From Dolomedes plantarius (Eukaryota > Arthropoda > Arachnida > Araneae > Dolomedidae): DNA of 64,000 bases. The notes under the pieces were generated by a model. It searched no databases, was not told the origin of the DNA, and saw only the letters and a list, made by a program, of their open reading frames with translations. This document shows positions 33,978 to 44,710 of the stretch, piece by piece. The translations under genes were made by a program, and so were the position numbers. Numbering within the stretch: position 1 is the stretch's first letter; every line of letters starts with the position of its first letter. The stretch covers positions 223,057,054 through 223,121,053 of the forward strand of contig OU015490.1 of NCBI GenBank assembly GCA_907164885.2, written 5' to 3'.

Positions 33978-35390
33978 CACTCATGGAGAAAAAAATTAGC
34001 GCACCAAGAAGGAGTCGTCAAAATGAAACGAAATTTCACATGCGTAATGACTACTTTGATATAAGTAAATGATAAGAAAATCAAAGAAAAAGGATAATTT
34101 ATTTCAGAGAAAAAGGCAAAAGAACGGAGGACTTAATACTCTGTTGGACCCCCTCTAGTGCGAATGCACGATGCGATACGATCGGGCATTGAGTCATACA
34201 AGTTCTGTATGATGTCTTGAGACATTTCGTTCCATATTTGCTGTAACCTTGCCTCTAGTTCGTTCAAACTCGTGGGATGCCCAACTCGTCGTCCCAAATT
34301 ATCCCAGATATGCTCGATTGGAGACAAATCTGGGGATCGGGCAGGCCAAGGAAGGGTAGTAACAGTGCGGAGACAGTCTTGTGACACCCTTGCCGTATGA
34401 GGCCGAGCATTGTCTTGTTGAAAAATGGCTCCTGGGAGACGTTGCGTGATTGGCAACACATGTGGTTGCAGGATTTCATGAACATACCGCTGGGCTGTCA
34501 TGGTGCCACGGAACAATACTAGGGGTGACCGTGTATTGTAGGCAATGGCACCCCATACCATCACACCAGATGTAGGAGCGATGTGTCGCTGTACAGCAAA
34601 GGCAGGATTGAAGCGTTCACCACGGGCTCTCCACACACGAACACGATTGTCATCACTGCCGAGATTGAATCTGGATTCGTCGCTAAAGACGACCTGGTTC
34701 CATTCCACTGCAGTCCAGTTTTCTCGTGCGCGGCAAAACTCCAAACGGAGGCGTCGATGGGTGGGCGTCAAGGGCAGCACACGTAATGGGCGCCGCGATA
34801 CCAACTGTCCTTCAGCCAGGCGCCTTCGTATGGTTCGAGAAGACACAGAAGCCCCTATTGAAGGTGCTACCTGTGCCTGGATGGCGGCCGATGAAGCAGT
34901 TGGCTGTACGCGTGCATTTCTTACGATGTGGCGGTCTTCTCGACGACTGGTCTGTCGAGGGCGTCCTGAGCCTGGTCTTCGTGTACATGACATCTCTCGG
35001 GTCCACTGGTCCCAACACCTCCTCACAACACAATCAGAGCGGCCTAATTGACGAGCTACTCGCCTAGCTGACCACCCAGCTTCCATCATCCCGACGATTC
35101 TCCCCCTCTCAAACTGCGACAACTGCTTATATTGTCTTCGAACACGGCGTAATGGCATGTCTATCTCAGCTCTTCCTTTGTAAATGATTCAGCACACTCA
35201 AACAAGCTTTGGTTACCTGTTTTATACTCCACAGAGTACGATGTTCAACGCCCTCTACCGGCTATACGTAATGCGCAATCACGCTGCATTTCTAAACATT
35301 TGCATATCTCCCCGACATGTACCTTTATTGCAAGTTTCGTTACGATCCCGCAATTATTTCTTGGTGCGCTAATTTTTTTGTCCATGAGTG
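33978..35390 (-). mobile_element. Tc1-like transposon, copy 2 (apparently complete)
   Basis: Terminal repeats CACTCATGGAGAAAAAAATT (33978) and the reverse complement of the copy-1 end (ending 35390) are flanked by TA. It is 1413 bp, the same length as copy 1, with few differences. The transposase frame is uninterrupted, making it the best candidate for an active DNA transposon in the window. Confidence 0.94.
34133..35158 (-). CDS. Tc1-like transposase, intact, 341 residues
   Basis: The frame from ATG 35158 to TAA at 34133 is full length for the family. Residues 10-50 form the first helix-turn-helix (QFERGRIVGMMEAGWSARRV). The linker has a GRPR motif (about 65-68), and a second helix-turn-helix lies at about 75-120. 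The RNase H-like catalytic domain has D160 in FSDESRF, D249 in QQDNARPH and E282 in SPDLSPIEHIW. By my count 32 residues separate the last two, against the 34 usual for Tc1. The protein would bind the terminal repeats and move the element by cut and paste into TA sites. No promoter was recognised beyond the terminal region. Copy 1 differs mainly by a stop near its C-terminus. Confidence 0.94.
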   Translation of the reverse strand: MPLRRVRRQYKQLSQFERGRIVGMMEAGWSARRVARQLGRSDCVVRRCWDQWTREMSCTRRPGSGRPRQTSRREDRHIVRNARVQPTASSAAIQAQVAPSIGASVSSRTIRRRLAEGQLVSRRPLRVLPLTPTHRRLRLEFCRARENWTAVEWNQVVFSDESRFNLGSDDNRVRVWRARGERFNPAFAVQRHIAPTSGVMVWGAIAYNTRSPLVLFRGTMTAQRYVHEILQPHVLPITQRLPGAIFQQDNARPHTARVSQDCLRTVTTLPWPARSPDLSPIEHIWDNLGRRVGHPTSLNELEARLQQIWNEMSQDIIQNLYDSMPDRIASCIRTRGGPTEY

Positions 35391-35392
35391 TA

Positions 35393-36284
35393 TTTTGAGA
35401 TTTAGTATAATCCGCCCTCGTCTATTTATTCGTTAATTTTCCACAATGACTAGGTTATTACAATAATTTACTTTTAAAGCCCGTCCTTTGAAGTGCGTTA
35501 TTGACCATAAAATTAGCTCTTTATTTGCAGAAAAAACAATACAATTTTTCACTCTCACAAAACGTCGCTTATGCTGCATTTCTTTTCATGCGTATTTACA
35601 GCAGAATGTAAGCACGTCAGAAACATTTAAAGATACATTTTTCTTGTGTAGCACTAGAGATAAAACCGAATCAAATGACTACTGTTGGCTCAGAAGGATC
35701 AATTACGATGAATGAGACGCACAACTCTCTTTTTACATAACATTAACGATTTAAATACTTCGACAGATCGTATGACGTTACGGCTTTGAAGCGTAAAGAA
35801 AAGCATATTTCAGAAAAAAAACGGATAAATCGATCGTTATCGAAAAACTTTACAATGAGAAAACGGACAGATCGTGTGTTTGCTGATGCCACACGTTTCA
35901 AAAATCGTAAAAGAAATTATTCACATCGTTAAGACACATTCCCATTTTAGAAATCTTTACTTAATTGATGTTCTTTAGGACAGATTAAATATTTTTTTAT
36001 TCTTTAATCACTAGGACTCTATACGGGTATTCCATGATTAATGTACCTGTGTAACGGTTCAAAACCGTTGACTACTGATAAGCATTTCTTACACTTTTTC
36101 ATACATAACGGACTATACATAACTCATTCATACTCATTTCATACATAACTCAAAATGTCCATTGATCTGTGAAATTAAATCATTTTGGAATATTCCGGAT
36201 ACCAGATTTTCACACCAGTGATGCCCAACATATAGCAAATTTGAAAATTGTTTAGCGGCTTTAATGACTGAAAATGGTATATGA
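35393..36284. other. A+T-rich DNA, no gene seen
   Basis: Neither strand gives a recognisable motif. It ends at the 8-bp duplication of the next transposon. Confidence 0.4.
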
Positions 36285-36292
36285 ATACATAG

Positions 36293-36607
36293 CAAGGTGG
36301 TTCGAAAAAATCGATTTTTTTTATTTCGGAATCGCGTTACCTCTCAAAAGTTGTAGTTTGATATCTTCAATTGGGGAAAAATAAAAGAAAAAATTCTAAG
36401 TTGACATATTCAGTTCGAGCATGAGGCTGAAAGTTTGACAAAATATGTTAAAAATTGAAATTTTCAAAAAATAACGAAATTAGTTTTTTTGTAATTTTGT
36501 ATAATGCAACAGCCATAAATTGTCAGTATATAGCATAGTTTGAACCTAAAAAAATATTTTATAGCTTTTACATAATATCTTTAGTTCGCGCATACGCCTT
36601 AAATTGG
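36293..36607 (+). repeat. Left terminal inverted repeat of the unassigned transposon
   Basis: Pairs with 39395-39713. Shared text includes CGGAATCGCGTTACCTCTCA, GCAACAGCCATAAATTGT and CCTAAAAAAAT. Its inner part (GTTCGCGCATACGCCTTAAA) repeats a motif found in the outer part (GTTCGAGCATGAGGCTGAAA). Confidence 0.85.
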
Positions 36608-36837
36608 GCTAAAATCGCCTAAAATTTGAAATTTACGTGTTTAATATACAATAATACATACATGACATATTTACGTTTCAAAAGTATTTTAAAAATTCTA
36701 AATTTGTGGAATATAACCTTTTATTACAGTATTATACGTACAAGTATAGTTACACACACATTTATATGTATATAATAACATTGCATGTCATAGCTAATTA
36801 CAGAATGATTTATAGATTTTACCTATTTTTTGTGTCT

Positions 36838-39095
36838 TTAAGATTCCACAGATTTGTTGGTCATTGTTTTAAATTGAGATTTATAGTCAAATGATGGCAT
36901 AGCTGACCTTAAGAGCAAAGTTGTCCTTATGAAACCATCCCTGTTCTCTTCTCCACATACTTTAGTACAAGATTCTGTTACGAAATTTACAATTCTTTCG
37001 ACACTTTGCGTGTGGCAAGGAAATTTAATTAGCTCGAACTCTGGGAGAACATTAGTATTAATAAGTTCTTCTAGGCTTTGCGTTGACACATTGCTCATTA
37101 TTGGAGGAGGTGTAAGTCTGCACTTGGACCAATCAATAAGTTCAATGTAATTTGAAGCTGCAAAATTGATGGTCGATGGTTGAAAAGTTCACACCGATTA
37201 ACCCTTTTGGTTCTTGTTTTCTTGCTTTTAGCAATCTTCGAAAAGCTAGCTGTCTTACGTCACTCTCTCATCTAGTACCATTAAAATTAAAAGATTTTCT
37301 AGATGACAAAAATACACATTCCTCTGAAAGACAGGATCAATTATTTTATGTACCCTGTCGGGAAGCTGTCTTGTCTTCTATACTAATTTAAACACGTGAA
37401 CTGCTCCAAACTTTACAGAGGGATGCATTTTAATTCCAAACCATACTGGAGCATATATCTTCATAATATAGCTGACCAGCAGTTTAATTTCGTCAGAAGG
37501 TTTTGCTTCAGAAATATATAGTCTTAAGATCCTATTTGCACACGTTAACCACCTAGAGTTACTAAGAGGACCAGGATCTTTCACAGCGAGATCTGGCGCA
37601 CACTCTCCTGTCTTGACTGTTCGATAAATATTAAGTAAATACTGTTGGTCCTTGCCTAAGTCAGTTTTGGTCACATTTATCTCCTCGCTATTAATCGTTT
37701 CAAAATTAGGAACAGGTTTTTTTCACAGTCAGTCAACTTCTTGCCAATTTGTACTGAGAAACTTGTGGGTCCTGTAGTATCACCATCTACACTTTCAAAC
37801 AAATGTCTGATCGGAAGTTCGTTGAAATGTAATAAACATATAAACCATTGTAAAGGACGACCAAGTTTAAGCTCAAGGTTACGAATAACACCGTTTTTCC
37901 ATCCTGTGTTAGTTGCTGTTCTGTCACATCCAATCGTAACAGGCTTAACATAATCAAAGTTATTGTTTTCTAAATAGCAAAAGATGCTATTAGCTATTTC
38001 ACTTCCAGTGGCCGTTGGAGGCGTCAAATGTCCCAGATACTTTTCACCAGGCCCTTGAACCAAGCTGATGTGCTCCTCTTTCTTTTGTCTGCGATACATT
38101 TTGTTACCATTATTTTCCTGATAATAAGTGTTATCTTTTCTCCCGTCAAAATACAGTCCATGTAACTCTACATTTGGAGATTCTTATTGTAAAGAGTATA
38201 GAATTCTATGTTTTTCTCGTCTAATCTTACTCTTATCTATTACTAGAGACATATCTCCTTCATCTATCATGCCTACATCTTTGCAAAACACAGGAAGCAA
38301 TACCAGAAGTGGCTCTCTCGGATATCCCATATCTATCGCTTATTAATGCTGTTGCAGGAAGCTTAATTCGCATTTGCGATGTTGACGGCAAACTGTCACA
38401 TTTTGCTACGTGACAGTCAAACTGGCTATTTTGGGCAGAATTTATAAGAGTATCTCTTTTGCAAGCTTTAATATCAGGTTCAGCAATCTCGTTTTTTTTT
38501 TCACTTTGCATTCTTTTATTTCTTTTTGCGATATTATTAGTCTCTACTCTATCCAAAGTGCTAATAAATTTAACCGGCCATTTCGATGGTCGTACAGAAA
38601 CTCTCTCTCAATAATAGGGATCTTATTTCCTTTATCACATTTACAATCCATAATTACTTTACAGCTACAAGAGATAGGCTTCTTACCACACGAACACGCA
38701 AAATTCATTACACACTTGCAGGAAGCAACATCAAAAAGTTTGGACTTTGCTTCATTAACAAAGTGATTGAGTTTAGTCTTGAAGTTAAATTTATCTTTAT
38801 CACGACTAAATGACTTTCTTAAAGTGTAGTACTTATTATGGTAATCCTTTATCAATTTAACAATACGTTCATGACTGACCGTTGGTATAGAAGCTTTACA
38901 GTAAAGTTCTTCTAATTGAGCAGCAATGCAATCTGAAATCTTTGAAAAAGATTCGTTTTTTACAGATTTTGATGTTTCTTCAAAACAAGCTAACAAAACA
39001 TCTGCACAAGTGGGTAAAACACTTTGACTTAACGCTTTTGGTTCACCGAAAAACGGACAAACACTTAAGCGTTTAGAAGTTTTCGGGGGTCCCAT
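36838..39095 (-). pseudogene. Putative transposase of the unassigned family, about 750 residues, broken
   Basis: Frames read from ATG 39095 down to a stop at 36838. Block 1 (39095-38570) has SVLPTCADVLLA, a helical region, and then a dense Cys cluster at 38640-38730 (CKC, CSC, CSCK, CKC), ending FLYDHRNGR. After a frameshift near 38570 comes a linker, then LISDRYGISERATSGIAS. Near 38160 DGRKD text can be read, and an intact stretch to 37677 has IGCDRTATNTGWKNG and PLQWFICLLHFNELPIRHLF. Further parts are KDPGPLSNSRWLT and IYAPVWFGIK (37674-37400), then LAFRRLLKARK, KFPCHTQSVER and DGFIRTTLLLRSAMPSF at the end. The Asp/Glu-centred motifs suggest an RNase H-like nuclease, which is an inference. 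I recall similar uncharacterised proteins repeated in arthropod genomes. At least four breaks. Confidence 0.75.
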
Positions 39096-39394
39096 TATTT
39101 ATTATTTGGAGAACGGAGAACAATATAACAAAACTTGAACATAAAAATCTCCAATAACTTTACAAAATAATCTACTCAAAGCAAAAGACGCTGCACTTTT
39201 TGATTCACTTACAGTAACAAATTAAAGATGCTGCTTGCTTAGCGAAAACTAACTGACTGACAAAGTGAGAGCAGAGCCTTTAGACTGTCTACTAGAAAGT
39301 GTCTACTGTCTAGACAAGTCGGCGGTGGAATAAGAATGCGACGGCGCGGCGCCAACTTAGCGCTTGCCGGTCAGTTACTGTTGTTCAGTATTTG

Positions 39395-39713
39395 ACATTT
39401 TTTTCAAATTTTAAGCCTCATGCGCGAACAGAATATATCATCTAAAAGTTGTAATTTTTTTAGGTTGAAACTACGCTGTATACTAACAATTTATGGCTGT
39501 TGCATTAAAAAAAATTACAAAAAACTAATTTTATTATTTTTTGAAAATTTCAATTTTTAACACATTTTTTCAAACTTTCAGCCTCATGCGCGAACTGAAG
39601 ATGTCAATTTAGAATTTTTTTTTATTTTTCCCCAATTGAGGATACCAAACTACAACTTTTGAGAGGTAACGCGATTCCGAAATAAAAAAATCGATTTTTT
39701 TCGAACCACCCTA
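39395..39713 (-). repeat. Right terminal inverted repeat of the unassigned transposon
   Basis: Reverse complement of the left arm with scattered changes; here both internal motif copies read TTCGCGCATGAGGCT, so this arm preserves them better than the left. Confidence 0.85.
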
Positions 39714-39721
39714 ATACATAG

Positions 39722-40194
39722 CCTGGGGATTAAATTCAAGACCCTCTGCTTACCAGAAAGACATGTTGACCATTACACTTCCATGATATATCCAAACTCT
39801 CAAAAGCGTTTCTCCACACATTTTTTCCTTTATTTGCATAACCGATAGGAATATTGCATTCAAAACTAAGTATAGGAAATATCAGACGGCTAATCAATCA
39901 CACAAGATTCTCAGGCATTTCGCAGATTTTTGAAGGGTGGAGAGAGGGAATTCGTGGGCACGATTCCGCTCTCTCCTGGGGGTGCACAGTGGAATATTTC
40001 TAGGAAAAACCTGGCCAAAATAATTTTTCATGTTTTTTAAAGTTAAAACCATTACTTTTGACTTTTGACTTACTTTGTAATATCAAATACTCCTTTTAAA
40101 AAACAATTTAATTTGAAATTTAAATTTTCTGTAATTTAAAAAATTTAATTTTTTTTAATTAAACTTTTAAAAATTATCTCTATAAATCAATCTG

Positions 40195-40197
<3 letters not shown>
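39722..40197. other. Spacer; possible SINE relic at its start
   Basis: On the minus strand 39722-39790 reads like a worn tRNA-type head (AAGTGTAATGGTCAACATG, later TTGAATTTAATCCCC). The match to A and B boxes is too poor for a firm call. The rest is A+T-rich with no gene. Confidence 0.3.
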
Positions 40198-40238
<41 letters not shown>

Positions 40239-40245
40239 TATTGCA
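40198..40245. repeat. TA microsatellite
   Basis: About 45 bp of alternating T and A. Confidence 0.95.
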
Positions 40246-40399
40246 TTTAATATTTACCAAAGTATACCAAAGTCACTATAAGGATCTTAGTTTTCTAGTG
40301 ACTTCAGTAGATTAATTTTTCAATCTGATACTCGTGAACTCTGATCTTCGCCATCTTCTTCATCACTCTCTTCTTGGGTTTTTTGAGAAGGACCAAATT

Positions 40400-40958
40400 C
40401 AGACCCCTCTGGAAGAAATAGTTGTAGGATCTGACTACTATAAGGCTTCCTCTTTTTCCTTGGCCTTTGTGTAGAGCAGCTCATATAATTTTGTAGCTTT
40501 TGTTAAAGTTTCTGGGATTTTTTTTTCATCAAGTCAGCCACATCAGGATTTCCAACAGTTCTTTGACTAGTTGCAGGAAATGTCAGCTCTTTAGGGGTTG
40601 CTAATTGTCTCTGTTTCTTGGTTTTCCTGCGTTTACTCCTTTTACTTGACTGGATGAAATCTTTTTGAGGGTGGTCTGGGGTGGCAATAGAAATTATAGG
40701 TACGACGACGATATTTGCCAACCAATCCCCATTCGTCTCCGGGAACCTCTCCTCTTTGTAATTTTCTGAAGTCCACTTATTCTTAAAATCTGTTTTAAAA
40801 TACCTGAGGGAACGAGTGAGTAAACATCTTTTAGCATCTGGGCACCTCGTTATATCCTTCACTCGGTTTTCCATAAACTGAAGCTTTTCATCAAATGATT
40901 TTTCGGTAGATTCCTTAACAAATTTGTACAAAGTTAGTCTAATAAATCCCCTTTCCAT
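40400..40958 (-). pseudogene. Fragment of an unassigned arthropod repeat-encoded protein
   Basis: The frame from ATG 40958 gives 151 residues up to a stop at 40503. It contains CPDAKRCLLTRSLRYFKTDF, then SSKRSKRRKT and NPDVADLM. A shift in the run of eight or nine A residues near 40520 lets the text continue as ETLTKATKLYELLYTKAK before stops near 40440. I recall this block order from a dispersed repeat protein common in aphids and spiders, never to my knowledge functionally described. Only its N-terminal part is here, with no terminal repeats recognised. Function unknown. Confidence 0.5.
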
Positions 40959-41326
40959 CTTCAGAAATTGAAAAATATAAAACCTGTAATGTACCAGCTA
41001 AAATATAGTTTTTATCTCTACAATTGAAGATAAAAGAGTATTTAAGAATCACTAAAACCAATATCAGTATTGAAGGAGTCAAATTTTAAGTTGTGATATC
41101 AAAATATTTTAATTGATTTACTGATTGTGCACTTCATCCTACAATAGTATAAACTGTTTTAAGGAATATATTTTATTCTTGACTAATAGTAATAAATTTA
41201 TTAAATGAAATACGATTTAATCCATTATTATTATTATTATATATAAAAAAAGTACAATAAGCTAGCACATTCTCGATGACTGACTTGTGCAAACAGTATT
41301 CTTAGTTTATATGTAAGAACAACGAA

Positions 41327-41990
41327 ACCATCTGTCAACCTGAAAGAACTTGTCAATTTTATTATGAAAGTGTACGCACCAACCTGGTTTGACATCAAGA
41401 CTAAAGCTTCTTGTAAATATGGTCCACGTTTTTAATATGGTTAGAAGATCGTCGTATATGCAAGAAGAGCTGAAGAGTATTGTATTAAAAACTATTCAAC
41501 GAAATTCATTCATTCCACACCATCAAAATTTTTATGCTATGTTGCAGCTATGTTGCAGTTTAGTAGCAGCTATGTAGCAAATTATCTAGCTATGTTGCAG
41601 TACGAGGAGTTACATATAAGAGAACTTCGAAGAATATTAAAAGCAAGAGAACAGACCAAAGTCAGAAAAGTACGCGAGTTTCAGCTTCCTCAACTTCAAA
41701 TCGGAGCATCACATTATTACGATTTGATAAATTGGTGGAAAGAAAATGTTACCAAATCACTAATGACGATGAAATACAGTGATACAGAAATAAAGACTAT
41801 GATTTCTTGAGGAGCAATTCCCTGTATTTTGAGAAGTTCCCTTGTCACACACAGGCAGTACAACGGTGTATAAATCTAGTAACCCAGGCTGCATTATCTG
41901 TTTTGGTTCAGAGGCAAGAGACCGTTATATAACAACCAAAATAAAAGCTAGGCAAGTCTTGACACTTTTTGAGACAAAATCTCAATATTT
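41327..41990 (+). pseudogene. Second, older fragment of the unassigned transposase
   Basis: Frames on the plus strand give LKELVNFIMKVYAPTWFDIK (compare LLVSYIMKIYAPVWFGIK in the 36.8-39.1 kb element). They continue as LRRILKAREQTKVRK, KYSDTEIKTMIS, EKFPCHTQAVQRCINLVTQA and EARDRYITTK. These match, in order, the C-terminal third of the other copy. Several stops and frameshifts are present, and an extra repetitive piece (GCTATGTTGCAG three times, 41536-41600) interrupts it. It is in the opposite orientation to the first copy and too diverged to be its duplicate. Confidence 0.72.
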
Positions 41991-42761
41991 TCAGGAAGAG
42001 AGTCAAAAAATTTTCTGAAAATGACACTTAAACATTATTAAGAAGGTGTCTATTGCTCAAATGATTTTAATAAAATATGTTTAATTTGCATAAAAATAAA
42101 AACAAATAAAAATCTTTAAATGAATTTTATTACCACGTTTTTAAATGCTGCCTTTATATACTTTACAAAACTTCAATTCTAGTGCACCACCTGAAGATAT
42201 TTTCAAAACAGGTTGAAATTTTGCACTTTTGCATCTTGGGCTATGGATCAATGAGTGGTGATACAGGAAAGAAAAATATAATAATTTTTTTTCGCTCCAA
42301 CCTAGTGTATATGTCAAAAAACGCCACGTGTTTCAGAACTTCTCTGCCTTAATGTACATCAAATAGTTATCATAAGGGCTCTGAAATTTCTCGAAACTGC
42401 TTGAACTTTACCGGTACTGTAAAAATAAATTAACTATTTTATAATCATCTAAATTTTCCTTTAAAATAACCATTCTTCAGTCCTATACATGACTATTATA
42501 GCGGGCAAAAATTCCTATATTTTAGATATATTAAAAAATATATTTTAAAAAATTAATGCAAAAATAACGCAGTCTTGTGTAAAACGCAAAAGTTATGAGG
42601 ACATAACTGTCATATAAAATCAACTGAATGTACCTTTGTATACCAGCAAAGATGTCAATTTAATTGTAATATACTATTTGTGCGTCAAGATATGTGTTTT
42701 ATTTCTTCTAAAACCGAATGCATCGTTGCACTACTAATTTTTATAAAAATCAATTCATTTT
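41991..42761. other. A+T-rich DNA, no gene seen
   Basis: No motif recognised on either strand. Confidence 0.4.
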
Positions 42762-43250
42762 CAGTGGATCCCTTCCCATGTTGGGATCGACGGTAATGAA
42801 AGGGGCGACTTTTTAGCCAGGACTGCTGCTGAGGAGTACGAGAGCCCTTGTGAGGCTCTTACTTTTAGATAGATTTACTCCCTTAAGAAGATTGAACAAA
42901 ACCACCTTTGGAGAACTCCTCCTTGCCACCCATTGTACTTTGGAAGAAGTCTGGGTGGGTCTTTCCAGCTCAAGCCCAGAAAATATCAAACAGCCTTCTC
43001 GCGCTTCATGAGGGGTCATATTAAAGCACACACTTTTCGGCAGGGTCAGAAGATCTTACCGGAGTGCCACTGGTGCTCTGCCGACATGGCCTCCCCTGTC
43101 CATATTTTGGCTTGTTTGGGTTTTACAAAGGTCGAGGTCCTTCAGGACCCTCTACTGTTTTTAGACTTTTTAGACATTTTTGGTTTCATGGAGATTGTCT
43201 AGCCTTGCTAGACAATCTGGGATTAGTAAAAAAATAAATAAATAAATAAA
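42762..43250 (+). pseudogene. LINE 3' end: RNase H remnant, C-terminus and poly(AAAT) tail
   Basis: From 42762 the frame reads QWIPSHVGIDGNERGDFLAR, the last conserved block of a LINE-encoded RNase H (HVGIDGNE...D). A TAG at 42869-42871 interrupts it. It then gives YQTAFSRFMRGHIKAHTF and the zinc-binding CHWCSADMASPVHILAC, stopping at 43202. A tail of AAAT repeats follows at 43230-43250. The abrupt start in A+T-rich DNA shows 5' truncation. The C-terminal block order resembles the fragment at 63.2-63.4 kb, so both come from related RNase H-bearing LINE clades. Confidence 0.8.
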
Positions 43251-44109
43251 TATCAAGATACGATTATCAATAAAAGTAATTTTAAATTCTATCAGCAATC
43301 ATTCATGAATTATACATAAATCACCACTATAAACTATCTAAAATTATTTAATAATATAAACTATGAGTTACGAAAATAAAATCCACGATTATTCTCAACG
43401 CCTTCCTTGTAACGCGTCAACACATTTTGAGATGAGACAGAAGTTCCGAAGACGATACGAGAGTTTAGAAAAATAAATATCGTAATATTTTACTTAAACA
43501 GAACATTCTTCTTAAACAATTTATTTTAAATATTTTTTTTCGCTTCACTCGTCAAGTCATAGAGGAAAGTCAAACACAGGAGTTTTTTGGTCTGAATCAA
43601 CATCTGGTGTTCGTCAAAGCCTGGGAGAGAGGGGAGAGCCACGACTGAATATTGAAGAAGAATAATCGCGTGTGTTTCTTTATGGTAATACAAACAAAGA
43701 GCGAGCAACGCGCTTGGAAAATTACATTTGCCCCGCGTCAGCGACTTGGGGCGTAAAATATGTGCATTCCATTTTAAGAATGCAAATTAAGATTTGTTTC
43801 ACAGCATAATGAAGAATGTATATATGGTTTCTGCTTCAAACTTTAATTTCGTCGGTTCGTTAATGTGACATTCTTACGTCGTTTAGGTAGATGATTTAAA
43901 TCTTGTTTCTGTCTAGCTGGGGGTGATAACTATATGATTAAATTTGACCCCAGAATTTCGCTGGTTTTGAAATTCATAGATTTGATTTTTGCCGAGACTG
44001 GAATATAAACAAAATACGAAGTTTCGCAGCCTACTGCTTTGTTAAGGTGTTCTGAAACTTATTAAATTCAGTATTGTACTTTGTTTTATACAACTACGGT
44101 TTAATGAAT
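43251..44109. other. A+T-rich DNA, no gene seen
   Basis: No protein motif or bounded repeat recognised. Confidence 0.4.
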
Positions 44110-44113
44110 TTAA

Positions 44114-44703
44114 CTCTTCAGCGGGCGCTCCAATTTTCGGGAACACCAGCAGGCGCGCCTGGCACAAAGTGCAACGTCTCTTTTAACCTTGATTATTGTG
44201 TTTGTAAAAAAACTTTTTTTTAAAATTGAAAATGATAATTCTGACTTTTATGACAAGATATAAAATGTTGATAATATTGAGATATATTTACAATTAAAGG
44301 CCAAAGAATGCAGATACAATCGCCTTATATCAAAACTGTCCAGTTTTTTGGATCTCAGGACAACTTGCGAATGGATTCCTATTATGACCAAAAACCTAAA
44401 AAACAATGAGATTGTACATCTTCGTAATATGCGGGATACCATGTAACAGCTACACATTTCATCAACTACATCAACTCCTGCTTTTGTCGTATTGTAATCC
44501 AGTATAATCGCTGGTTTACCACGGTTAAATCCCGACTAACAATGAATGGAAAGGAATACAAGGGTCAGAAAATCAGACCTGCATTAGAAAGGGTGTAGCT
44601 ATAAATAGAATATGCTTAGAACATTCAAACTTTAAATGTGGAAACAAACCATTCAAAATTTCGAAAATGTTGCAGTTTGTACACGGGCGCGCCCGCTGAA
44701 GGG
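44114..44703 (-). mobile_element. piggyBac element, internally deleted (590 bp)
   Basis: Inverted ends CTCTTCAGCGGGCGC (44114) and GCGCCCGCTGAAGGG (ending 44703) are each flanked by TTAA (44110-44113, 44704-44707), the piggyBac target. A piece of piggyBac transposase on the minus strand confirms the superfamily. GC-rich ends contrast with an A+T-rich interior. Confidence 0.85.
44248..44520 (-). pseudogene. piggyBac transposase, C-terminal catalytic fragment
   Basis: A 91-codon open stretch begins GKPAIILDYNTTKAGVDVVD and continues EMCSCYMVSR and RRCTISLFFRFLVIIGIHSQ. The YN-TK-GVD-VD motif carries the last catalytic Asp of DDE_Tnp_1_7 transposases, and the following R-R-F-F-I-I-S pattern is also typical. 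The first two catalytic Asp residues lie in the deleted part. Confidence 0.82.
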
Positions 44704-44710
44704 TTAAGTA

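Larger units (their letters stand above)
36293..39713 (-). mobile_element. Unassigned DNA transposon with ~315-bp terminal inverted repeats
   Basis: The ends begin CAAGGTGGTTCGAAAAAATC (36293) and TAGGGTGGTTCGAAAAAAAT (from 39713 on the other strand). They stay alike for about 315 bp on each side. An 8-bp duplication, ATACATAG, flanks them (36285-36292, 39714-39721). Inside is one broken gene on the minus strand for a Cys-rich protein. Each arm holds two diverged copies of a TTCGCGCATGAGGCT-like motif, possible binding sites. I cannot place the protein in a named superfamily. The 8-bp duplication alone would fit hAT, P or several others. Confidence 0.85.

Noticed and set aside
36838..39095. 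Assignment of the long-ended element to hAT on the basis of its 8-bp duplication
   Set aside because: The protein lacks a BED finger and the hAT C-terminal motif, and the ends are far longer than usual for hAT.
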